64,000 nucleotides of DNA from assembly GCA_027605045.1 (NCBI GenBank), contig JAQFWX010000006.1, forward strand, positions 558,001 through 622,000. The letters are read 5' to 3'. The translations under genes and the position numbers were made by a program. The notes beneath the pieces were generated by a model that was not told the origin of the DNA, searched no databases, and was given only the letters and a program-made list of their open reading frames with translations. This DNA is from Phallus indusiatus. Taxonomy: Eukaryota; Basidiomycota; Agaricomycetes; Phallales; Phallaceae. Position 1 is the first letter of the stretch. The number at the start of each line of letters is the position of its first letter. Positions 26,262-37,543 of this stretch are shown piece by piece.

Positions 26262-26440
26262 TTTGAGGTGGATGAGAACTTTGCCCTAGTCATAACCGCT
26301 GTCAGCAGCTCTTTCTCCAACTATCAAGCAAAGATGCGTCAGTGTAAGTGATACCTTCATCGTTGATTTGAACTTACGCGCGGTTTCTCTCTAGCGACCT
26401 TTTGTCCATCTTCTCTTTAAGTAACAATTCTGGCTAGCAC
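26262..26440 (-). pseudogene. Truncated copy of the coiled-coil gene
   Basis: About 150-180 bp align by eye with 22770-22900 of the coiled-coil gene. They include the acceptor CTTGATAG, the codons for LEKELLTAV, an intervening intron and the end of the preceding exon. The copy diverges right after (TGG to AGG at the conserved Trp) and has no upstream exons. It sits convergent to the F-box gene at 24349, exactly as the intact copy sits to the F-box gene at 19154. Confidence 0.6.
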
Positions 26441-26705
26441 GGTCCACGGCAAAAGTCTAGTATGTAATATTATGATCCCATATACGAATCGCGACTCGCG
26501 AGTGCCAATTTCTCATTGCAAAATCGAAATAACTTTTCATTGCACAAAGGTCAGGTTCTTTGATTCTTCGCTTCTCCTTTTTTTGCTACCTCTGAAGTAA
26601 TATCTTTTGGTAATATACTCCCATCTAAAACCACCTGAAAATTCTGGTGTTGCTTGTGTGCAACCATAGTCGTATCGTGCGCTGAACGCTGGTGTACGCT
26701 CGTCC

Positions 26706-26920
26706 GTGAACGCCGGGCATTTTGACGGATATTATTCGATTATTAATATCCCGGTTTTTGGGCTCAATTTTGAGGTTGTATGGCGCATATACTGTATATG
26801 TATGTGCTTTCATATCCTGAGCGCAAATCAAAAACCGGAAGAATATAAAGTTGTTGAAAGTGTTCAGTCCAGATGTGCAAAAGTAAGTAAATAATTATAT
26901 TCGAATACTCTGTTTGGATT
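26706..26920. repeat. 3' flank shared by NLR 2 and NLR 3 (copy 1)
   Basis: The stretch from GTGAACGCCGGGCATTTTGA to the stop codon of NLR 2 is closely similar to 37313-37543 beside NLR 3. The similarity starts beyond the coding sequence, so the 3' untranslated and flanking region was duplicated too. No equivalent is seen next to NLR 1. Confidence 0.6.
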
Positions 26921-29900
26921 TTAGTTAGTTCCGAGTTTACATTTTGTCCAATCCATGCCATGCACAAAATTCGTGAAATTTAGTTTTATCATGTTCGGAT
27001 CTGGTACATGCGTCATGCACGGAAACCAGAACCGCTCCTGCATATCTGGTAGAACCCAAAACAAAAGCTCTCCTTGCGAACCTAAACACCGTCCGTCGTA
27101 GTCACGTATTGGAGTGAGAGAGGAGAGTGACGCTTTTTTCCAGGCCACAAGTGCGTAATCCAATGTCTCCGTTTTGTTGGATGCCGGCGTTCTGAATGTC
27201 TCTAGTGAATCGTGTTGATTATAAGTGATACTGAACTCAATGTTGGAATTACTGGCGGCGGGTGGAGGAACGTCGTACAAAGTAGATATTGTCTCATAAG
27301 TGTCCAAATCCCAGACATGACATTGGTGGCCCCATCTAATTGAAACTAGATGTCTTTTGTTCATAATTGGGGGTTCTACTACCTGAGGCCCGCACCGAAT
27401 TGTCTTGATGATCGTGTTTTTAGATTGAATGTCCCAAATATCTATACAGCTGAGGTTCCACCTATCGTATGACTCGCGAGTCCCCGTTATAATACACTTT
27501 GAATCATTGGTGAACCATAAACGGTGAACAGGTTGATTGAACGACGGGCCGGTTAATAATGTTTCGGTGTCAACATCGAAGAGTTTTAACCCTTCGCCGT
27601 CAATCCATATCAGATACTTTCCATTGAGAGATCGTTGCCACAAAGGATGATCTGAGAATGGAATCGAGCTTACTCTTGCTCCCGTTAGATCGAATATATG
27701 GACACCATTATCTGACATGCATATGACATGTTTCCCGTTGGCAGAAACATCAGTCGGAGAATAACGGGACCTTGATTCGAATGTGAATGTTTCCCCTACT
27801 TTGCTGCCTGATTCGCAATCCCAAACTTCCGCTTTATCGTCATAAATGAATGCAAAGCGGCTACCTCGCACAGGGAGAAGGGCTTCCAGTTCACATGGTA
27901 AGTCGATTGGGTCATGAATCAATTTGCGGGCACAGCTATCCCATATCATAATGGTTTTTTCGTGTCCAAAAATAAGATAATTGTCCAAACACACGGATGC
28001 GGTGATTGAATGGACTGATCCTTCTACAACGATTTCGCCTTGTTTGTCATTCCAGAGACAGAGTCCGCGGCTGTTGTTATATGCCACACGCACGCTTTCC
28101 TCGTCAGGAGAGACACTAATGGGTCCTGTGTCTTCAAGTTTTGTTTCAAATATAATCGTGTTCGTTGTCGTAATATCCGAGATCTGGAGGCGACGTTCAC
28201 GGGAAAATGACGTATATTGAAGAATGAGATATGCACCCCGTAGCCAAGCTTTGTCCACCGAATAAATTTCCTTCAGGGGACTCGGTTCTATGAACTCATC
28301 CCATTCTCGAACGTGAACTGTGTCACGGAAAGTTGCCAACGCAATTAATTTGGAGTCATGTGAGAACCCTAAGCAGCTTTGCAATTTGTCTTCATAGGAT
28401 CGGCTAATTAATTCTCCCGTAGCCACGCTCCAAATTGAGTACATGCCGATGGAGGTAGAAATAATATATTTGTCATCGGGAGAAAGACAGATGCTTGTGA
28501 CGCTCCTTCCCTGCTGAATTTCAATGACTCTAGCGTTCGTTCGTAGATCTCTGATCTCTATTGTGGTGTCGTCTTTTTGAAAGGCAATGTGGTTATCAGT
28601 GAGGGTGAGTGGCGGGTCCCATCGAAAATGGCAGGGCATGATATGTTGCGTTTGTGTCCGAGTATTCCATATGTACACGTTTTGATATCCTCCATAAAGG
28701 GTAATCCATTCTCCATTGGGAGAAAATGAGGAGCAATCGAATAACTTTTCGAAGCGTTTAACAATCTGACGACTTGTTCGATCGAATAGGAGTACTTCCT
28801 TTCTCGTGCACCAGATTATAAATCGTCCGTCCAAAGATATGGTGCAATAATGACACTCATCGCCGACTATATCTTCATATCTCTCTGTCACCTTTCCCCT
28901 TGTCATCATATTCCAGATCAGAATATCACCTTCCAAACAACAACAATAAACTGATTCTCCGTCAGGGGAAAATACGACGTCAGTCGTGTAATTTGTATGA
29001 TTGACTTCCTCCTCCCCTGTTATGTAGTTCCATACAAAGGATTCAGACGAAGTTGCGGCTGCGTAATAACTGCCTTTCTGAGAAAAAGCAAACGCCTTGA
29101 GATACCTGGCAAAGTCTTTTCTAAAGGCATCTCTTCGCATGAGTCTGGTTTTGCGTGAAGAGCGTACGGGTCGACCAGCATCGAACGTGAACAGCCCAGG
29201 ATACCTTTTGAGATACTGTCTGGATACGAATGAATTGCAAGGAGCAAAAGGAAGCGCCGAAAGATACAGATGTGGTGTGCTCTTTGACATAACATATTCA
29301 AAATCATATGCAAACTCCCATGCGTCCATCGCATCCTCAATCAGATCACCATCTGCATCCTACCGCCTGATTCAGCCATTGAATATGCAACAGGTAAAGG
29401 ATCACCCACTCTACACCAGTTTGCTATTTCTCGCATCGTTACGTGACCACACTCAGCCATATTTAACAAGCTGAGCGCCTCAAAATAATACAACAGGTTG
29501 TCATCCATCAATATCCGGATTTCACGAGTGAGTTCCTCGCTATGAGCTGCCGATTGAAGATGGAAGGCCCAAAAACGACATGAATACGATAGATGCAACG
29601 GAATGGCTTCCTTGACACGAGAATAGAAATTGGGTACCTTCCAATTGTACAGATGTGATGTCTCGAGGTGACAAATATTGAAGCGAAGCATCCGATTCAT
29701 CGCCTTGAGACAACCGAGCGTCATCTGGCTTTGATTTGATGTGTCTACGTAGTACTCGTTTATTTTTTTGTCAGTCTCTTGGTTTTTCTCGGAGATTGTT
29801 TCGGTCATGAAAAAATCGAATAATGACGTGTGGAGAGGTCGTACCGGAGTAGATCCCGACGGGTCATGAACGCCAGAAAAAAATGATCCAAACGGGGTGA

Positions 29901-32318
29901 GTATCGACCTGATATCTTCAATATCCCCAAAGATATTTTGTAGCGCGTGGATTGAGAGAGGTTCTTGCGCAGTTACAATAGCGCCTACGACTGCCTTGAA
30001 CTGTCCTTTGAAAATAGGATGCCGGGATTCTGGTTGATTTGAAATAATCTGATGGTATAGATGGTATAGTGATGAGGAAGAGCTTGACACGCAAGTTTCC
30101 CAGTTTTCCCTTATGAGCTGTGGACGTGTGACGGTGGTATCAATAAGCCTACAAGCTGTCTGAGCCCATTGGAAAAGACCTTGGGCGTGCTTGGCTAGTG
30201 TAATGCACCAATATTCGTCTATCTTGTCTAAAATTGATGATATTGAGGCAAGACGACTCGAGACATAAGCTTCGATATCGTGACGCGTTTCCTCCATGTC
30301 AATATCGTCCATCCGCCCACGTGAAATATCGGATTTTTGGCATTGGTCCTCAATGTCCTGTTCAGGGCGAGTTGTAATAATTATACGATAATTCTTCGGA
30401 AGCTTGGTCCATTCATTCAGAAGAATTTCCAGGATTTCCCTACGATCTTCACGCTCCCCACTTTCATCCAACGCATCAACAACGACAATCACGGGTCCAA
30501 TAGTTGCCATGTGTTGGGAAGGCTTGATAATAAGTTCATCAAATTGTGTTCTGACATCCTCTTTCTTCCGAACAGTAGAATTGTTGTTAATAACATTCAC
30601 CAATTCTTTTCGCCACATGATGTCGCCGTCAGCCAGGTCGCGGGATATAGTACTAAAGAGACGATTGCGCCGGTCGGCGTAGCCTTGGCTGAAACAGAAC
30701 ATGGACCCGAGTCGATTTTGTTCTTTGAGCATTTTAGCGATGGTATGTGCTATTGCGGACTTTCCTATTCCCGCTTGTCCACTGAGAACAAGTATTTGTG
30801 TCGATGAGTCGTTATTGGCCCATTCAAATATATCCTCGATCAGCTTTTGTCGAGTTCCCGGTAAACATTCTTTATTTGGGAAATACCCAGCGCCAGAATC
30901 GTAGGGCATTTCTCCGAGCAATGTGAGTTCACCTTGTGAAGTATTGAAGGTCATGGGTCAATAATAACGTTAAGTTTGATAATTCACGTACTTTGTTCAA
31001 TGATTTTCTCTGATACACGAAGTGTCACGATGCTGGTTTGAAGGTTGACCGATTTTTCCATATTTTCCATAAATCGATCCAAGTTGTTGTTGAATTCCTG
31101 AATCTTGTCATCTGCACTTCCGGTGATTCCTTTCAATGTGTTCTTGACTAGGCCTCCGAAATCAGACTTGACTGCACAATGACAAGATATTAAGAGAACT
31201 ACAACCTGTATCTCCGGTACAGTATGCTCGTATAAAGTACGCGCATTCAATGGTTTGCTGGACCACCGCGGAGAGTGTTTTAGATTGGGTCCCGGCAAGC
31301 TCAGATAGCCGTTTCGCATCCGTAATATAGTCGTAAACATCCTCCAGTTTATTACATAACTGTTTGATTTTGTCGTCACGATTTTTTTTCGCGATAATTG
31401 TCTAGCAAGATTAATATATGTAGCTCGGTATGTCAACGAGAAAAATAATATGCTTCTACCTTGGGAATAACAGACAGTACACTCCACGCTACCTTCACAT
31501 ACGGGCTTATCTGAAAAAAAAGGACCTTTATAAAGGATGAAGGTATGTTTGCTAAAGAAACTACCTCGGAAATTTCATCTATTACGCCAACAAAAACCTG
31601 AAATTTGTCTATAAATGATGACCAGGTATCCTCATTATCACTGTAGGCCTGCGCCGTAGAGGTGACCAAGTTGGCCACCTTGACTGGGTCTTTCAGATTC
31701 GGTAGATTCCCAAATACCGCTGATGTTTGTTTTACTGCTTCCGAAGCAACGTCGGATAATTTCTCAATATTGAACGTTAATTGACATTTCCCATCGGCGT
31801 CTAATTTACATGAACCTGTAAATGCAATCATGTAAGTTTAGACTAAACGACGATGTTTTTAGTCATTGTAATCACCTTGTGCCTCAAGGAGCTTAGTGAC
31901 CTGACCTTTGCACGAGCCAATTCTATCGTTTTGTCTGAATCGATGGATCCGGATAACGGTGAACGTCAAGAGCATATTTTGAGGTGTTTCACCGGTACTA
32001 TACATATTATAATGTGAGATGGCATCGAGACAGGCTCGGATCGTGGGTTTTGACATACAATATGAAGGACTCGGAGTCCCAGATCACACGGTCGTTATCA
32101 GCTTTCCTAAATGCACGTTCGGTGCTCGTTCTCGTTCTGTTTCCTTTCTTAATCTCTATTTTGAACTTGGGGTCGCTTGGCCACGGAGAGGGCGGAGGAT
32201 TAATCAAGCAGACATCTTTATTCGGGGGATCAGTGATCACACATGAGATTAAAGCGAAATTTGAATGAGAAACTTTGGACTTACCGTATATTTTAATACC
32301 TTCCGTCAAATCAGGCAT
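26921..32318 (-). CDS. NLR-like STAND receptor 2: C2-like / helical / NACHT / WD40, 1634 aa
   Basis: Intact paralogue of NLR 1. Nine exons: 32318-32285, 32215-32059, 31997-31876, 31815-31565, 31510-31460, 31401-31206, 31147-30992, 30932-29410, 29335-26921 (4905 nt, phases consistent). Exons 1, 2, 5 and 7 have exactly the same lengths as in NLR 1 (34, 157, 51, 156 nt), and the intron joining NACHT to WD40 is 74 bp in all three genes. P-loop GQAGIGKS is at about 374-381; Walker B reads VVVDALDES; the NACHT region includes TTRPEQDIE. WD40-like blades fill the last 805 residues. Unlike NLR 1 and 3 it lacks the last intron: a 6-bp deletion removed the donor and the former intron is read as coding sequence. 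Start MPDLTEG aligns with MAFSTEG of NLR 1. Confidence 0.9.
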
Positions 32319-35300
32319 AACCAATCTCGTTGAATAGTTGTAATAATGAGCAAATTATCTGGGTCCACTATTGAGTACTGCGCACTGCGATCAAGATCAT
32401 CCGTGGAGGCGAGAGCTGCGTTCAAGACACCGTGACTTGGATATATTATACGCGGTTGTGATAACATGAAGCTTAAATATTTTGCCATGCGACTTCCTTC
32501 ATTGGTTCAAGTCAAGACGTGTTTCTATACATAGAGATCAGGAACGTCAAGAATCACCTGATTCAGAGTCCGCACCAACATAACTCAAACCCTAAACCAT
32601 TAACACATAAATGGACGAATGATAGAAAAAGAAAAAATCCAACCTTACCTAGAATCAGGACACAAAGCACGGTGACGTGTCACGAATGTTTTCTAGGCTC
32701 TCCCTGGCTCTCCGTAATAAATTGAGGCTCTTTGATGTCATGTGCTGGATTAAAAAAAAGGTTCCGGGGAATCAAACCTAATCTGGCCAGTCACAAGAGT
32801 CACGTCACGTAAACCTTTCTGACTCCTGAAAGCGGGACGAAAACTCTTTAAACTAGCTTTGCGGTACTAGGTGTTGCGTCAAACAGCTGTTCCCTGTATT
32901 ACGTCTTGAAAGTGCATAGGAACTACGATTATCAAGACTCAGCATCAAGCACCTTGCGCTGAAAGCTGGCCTCGTCCCAGTGGCCTTTGTGAACCGTGAG
33001 TTCCAGCCTCAGTACAACATATCTGATCTTACATGTCTTGAGTAGTTTCAATCGGGAAAGATATTCAGATTCGGCATACATTCTCCTGAAGTTGCAACAA
33101 TAATCAAGACTACATCGCCGAATGGGTTGGGGGGGGCCCTTTGCATTGCTTCTCTCCTGGTTTCGGTCGCGATGACAATCGCATCTTATTATTGGTCTTG
33201 TACTATCGTATCCAAGCAGGCAATATATCACGGGTTTGTTCTTCCTATCTATTTGTTCAAAGATGATTATTTATCTTTGGTTTACTTAGTTTATTGAAGA
33301 CACATCCCCGTTGCTGTAAAGCAGAACATACTTATACGCAGATTACTCTCAAAGTCTGCATTCAGATGAACAATTATGCCGACGGTACGCGCCGCAATCC
33401 CATATTACGGTTGATATCCTGTTTATTAATGGCAGCAGCTCATTCGGATAGGACATTCGGAACGCCTTGGTACGACAGGAATCCCACATTGCACTCGGTT
33501 CAACGAAACTCAAAGAAAGTATATGGTTTCGCTGTTCTACCGGGATAGTGACGATATTCAATCTGTTGAACGTACGTTTCATCTCACTAATGATCGTCTC
33601 GGCCGCTCTGTGACCCAGTGTACTTAAGCAGATCTCTTCTTAGCCACGCATGTCTCCTCGGAAGTGCTGTTGCCTATACTATCACTCAGATTTCAACCAG
33701 AAGATGAATTCAATCGATGACTTATCATGGCCTTCAGAATAATCTCCGGCGCGGATGGTCGTATATTCTCACTTCCGCCGCTATAGCGGGACGTCATATG
33801 TTCAAGAAACGAACCTGGTTCTTCTCGTCACGTCAACATCAACATTAATTGTTCGGCCCTCATCCTGAATACGCGCGTTGCGGTTAGCGAGCCTGCCCCA
33901 ATTCAATGAAATGAACCAGTGTAACGTCAGCTTTCGATGAAGGAGTCGAAGTTCAAACTGTTCAAGGACCTCGATGATCGGAGCGCGAGACGAATATATA
34001 GGTCACTTCAAGAGCTTCATCGCCTCCGATTTGGTCAAGAACGAGCGCGTTCTGTAGACTGTCTTTGGGGAGATAACCCTCAACCTCTCCGGATGTGTTT
34101 CGTGCAAAGCCTCTCCAAAAAAGACATGGCATTCTCTTTCTTCAGAGTTTTGATGCTACCCGATGGATTGCAGATATGTATACATGTATTTGATGAGCAT
34201 TATGACCACACACACCAAGACATGCATCAGCATGCAAACTCTTTCCGTTTTACCCCTCGCCTCTCTTCCTCGTCCCATGCACTTCTTTTCTTCCTGCTCA
34301 ACGAATGTTTTTATATACTTTCGTTCAAAATAATGTTCTTCTTACCCTCATTGCAACTTTCCGTATGATGGTACAGAGCTGGGTGCACTGCGAGCGTGGA
34401 TTCAAGAGATCAAAAATTCGTGCAAGACAAGGTGAATGCAATCACGTAATCGCTTGTTTTTTTATTGATATCGAGACGTGAGCTTGATAGGATTATTTGA
34501 AAACCTATGAGGACAGCGGTCAGTCAGGTTAAGTTGAGACCTTTAGTCACATCGGGCAAGACGTCGCAGAGAGAAGGAAAAAGACCGGTCGACATAGTTT
34601 CACTCTACATCGAGGCTTTTAATCGAAAGAGTGGCACGACGGAGATGGATTTTGAATTATTTCGGACGATCCGTGAGGTTGCAAGGACAATGTCGAATCG
34701 TTATTTGAGATATGAAGTACCCCCCTCCCCCCACCGCCCGAGCCGCAGCTCAATCGTCTTCCTATAGAAACATAACTTTACAAAGACATAGACCTACCTG
34801 TTTCGTGGTAGAGTTCATCCATGGGATTAATCGATAAGCCCCGAGCGTATTGCCCGCCGTAAGTGCGCTTTGTGCTAACCGCTTTTCTCCTTTAAGACGG
34901 AAGTAGATGCTGGATATTCATATATGTAGTGATGTCAATCTTGTTGGAGATGACGTGAGATGGGAACACAAATTGACGCATCGGATGGGAGGTTGTTGGA
35001 CAGAGAGCGTAAAACGTAGATGCCCTTTGAACTCAGACCTGATGTTGGTTGTTCTGTTCAAGCTTTTTCGGCCGTTCCCACTGATACAATGACCATCACT
35101 TCTTCCTCGATGAACGAGTCGGACCACGAATGAACATATGGCGCGCGGGTCTTTTTATATGACATTCGGGTGCATATCAATCAATCGTCGCCCGGTGAAC
35201 ATTGAAATATTGACTGTTCACTTTTCTCGGTTGCATTCTCATTCTTGCTTTCCATTCGTCACCGCCGAGTCTAGTTCGAGCTTTGGGTGTATTGGCACAA

Positions 35301-37312
35301 TTTTATGCTATTCTCTGGCCTAATCCGGTTTAGGCTTGGATTGAGGTCTGGCTTTACAAACCTTGTTTTGATCTTAGCTGACGCTGGGCTTGAGCTTGAT
35401 TACCCTCTTCCTCTGCTTTGTCCTTCCCATTCCATCCACGCCCGTCCTCCGCCGATACACACTCTGCGATCATGCGCCGTTTCGTTGATTATTTGCTCAG
35501 GATTCCTCATTTTTGACTTGCACGTGTCATTTATTTCTTGTTTAGCACGACCGTGTACATATGTGAATCGTTTTTCTATTAGCACTCACCTCATTGACAC
35601 ACTGCCTATATCTCCTGACTCAAACTGAGGTCAATGATGAATCAAAGGAATCTTCCGGTCCTGAAACTATGGGTTAAGACATTGAGATGACATCGAAACA
35701 GACGAAACCACGTTGTGGAACATGTATGTGGCTTGCATGGCCGATTTCGGTGAAGACATTAATATTCGTGCCGAACCGAGTCGTATTGGCTTAGGCTTGC
35801 TGGCTCTTATACTCGCACACATTTTCTGTCTCGCACTACTGAATACGGCGAACTAAGCACCGTTCACGCATATCAGATTAGAACTAAATAGACACTTCTT
35901 GTTACTTATAAGCTGCCATGGGTCCAATCACCGGGCGTTACATGCGGATTACTAGTTCTTTCCCTGGGACGCACAAGTCGACCAGCAGCAATCCATCCAG
36001 ATTCTTCGTTCATTACGCTTCACTGTAGCAATCCCGGGTCGATCAGCACATTCTCTTCCCATTCCTTTCAGCATACCCCCGGCTTCAACAAACACACTCA
36101 TTGAGCATGAAGCGACACAACCTCTCTATCTCCGCTCAAACTCCTCCCCATCGGGACTACTCCGTGTAGCTAACGCGATATCATCCTTCAGCGACGGGGA
36201 GATTGAGTGACGAGAGATAATCAATTAATGTTCAATAGCTGTGGTCGGATACCACGGTTCGGTCTAGTTGACAAACTTACAATGAAAGGTCTTTGCGACA
36301 ACCGGAGGGATCCACATCCTCAGCCACCAGATTCGCGTCTTCGAGAGCTTGACACACTGAGGTGAATGCCCAGTTTCCCGTTCATAGTGACAAGCGCGGT
36401 CTGGCTAATGGGAGGCTCCCTCAACTATACTAGCTGGCTATCGTCTTTCAAGATCGGCTCCTTCGACGTTACAACACATTCGTTCTCGTTATCGGTGTCA
36501 ATCTCAACAGATATCAGCCTTTAATCAGCCATGTCAGACGTCACTCTGAGCTGATCAACGTGGCAGTCGTCTAAGCTCTAAGACCGATCCCCGGCGCAAC
36601 CTATGGCACACGGTCCTTACTTGTCAATGATGGTGTTGTATCATATGCACCACCGCGTCTTCTACAGCCATCCGATACTCTCTCGTTGCCGGCTTACACT
36701 GTTACTGTTGCTTAGCGGTTCGCGCTTTACACTCAGACCTGGATACATGGTGCTTTGTCTACAGATCGCTGTTTTCAGAGCAGTCCGGTGTATAAGGTGA
36801 CACCGTAAAGTGGTCGATAAACATCAAAGTGGAAAAGAGATAGCGGCTCTCCCATACGATACGCTTTGTGTTCTCCAAGACCGTCTCGGGATTTTATCGT
36901 TTCTCCTTTACCGTCCATCGAAACCCACGCCCTTGCTCTCTCTAATTCGTGGTCTGTGTGTCTTGTGCAATCACCGGCTGGTGAAGAACGACTTAAAACA
37001 ATTAAACCCAGGGTTTTGGAGAAGGCAAGTTGCATATGCTCTGAACGGCCGCCCGGAACAAGACAAACATAGCTAACCCTCATGACTACTCGGACCTTCT
37101 TTCTTCTCTTTTCTGAGCGCTAAGCAATGATAGGTAAGTCGAAATTTTCCGCATTCACCTCCTAGCTATACGTTCCACTCCCTATAAGGTACACAGCATT
37201 TATATAGAAGACAATTGCACATATTATTGTATTTATGTCTAAATTGAAACAAGGAGATATTCATATACACAATAACAAAAACAAGCGGTGCATCATGATG
37301 TGCTTTCATCCG
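32319..37312. other. 5-kb region without a convincing gene
   Basis: Upstream of NLR 2 and downstream of NLR 3. It contains the 33710-33880 block shared with the NLR 1 upstream region and a G run at about 33128-33137. A plus-strand frame at 33937-34368 starts with ATG and is Arg/Leu-rich for about 60 residues (RSARRIYRSLQEL). It has no recognisable domain and turns low-quality afterwards, so I treat it as a remnant or chance. I see no third F-box copy here. Confidence 0.45.
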
Positions 37313-37543
37313 GTGAACGCCAGGCATTTTGACGGATATTATTCGACTCTCAATGTCCCAATTTTTTGACTCAATTCTGAGATTGGATTGTATATGTATG
37401 CGCTTTCATATACTGAGCATAAATTAGAAGCCGGAATAATATGCTTCTCCAATTTCAAAGTTGTTGAAGTGTTCGGCACAGATGTGTAAAAGTAAATTCC
37501 AATGTGAACAAGTTTAATTATATTCAATAGTTCCGTTTGGACT
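37313..37543. repeat. 3' flank shared by NLR 2 and NLR 3 (copy 2)
   Basis: Counterpart of 26706-26920, beginning GTGAACGCCAGGCATTTTGA and reaching the NLR 3 stop codon, with small indels. Confidence 0.6.
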
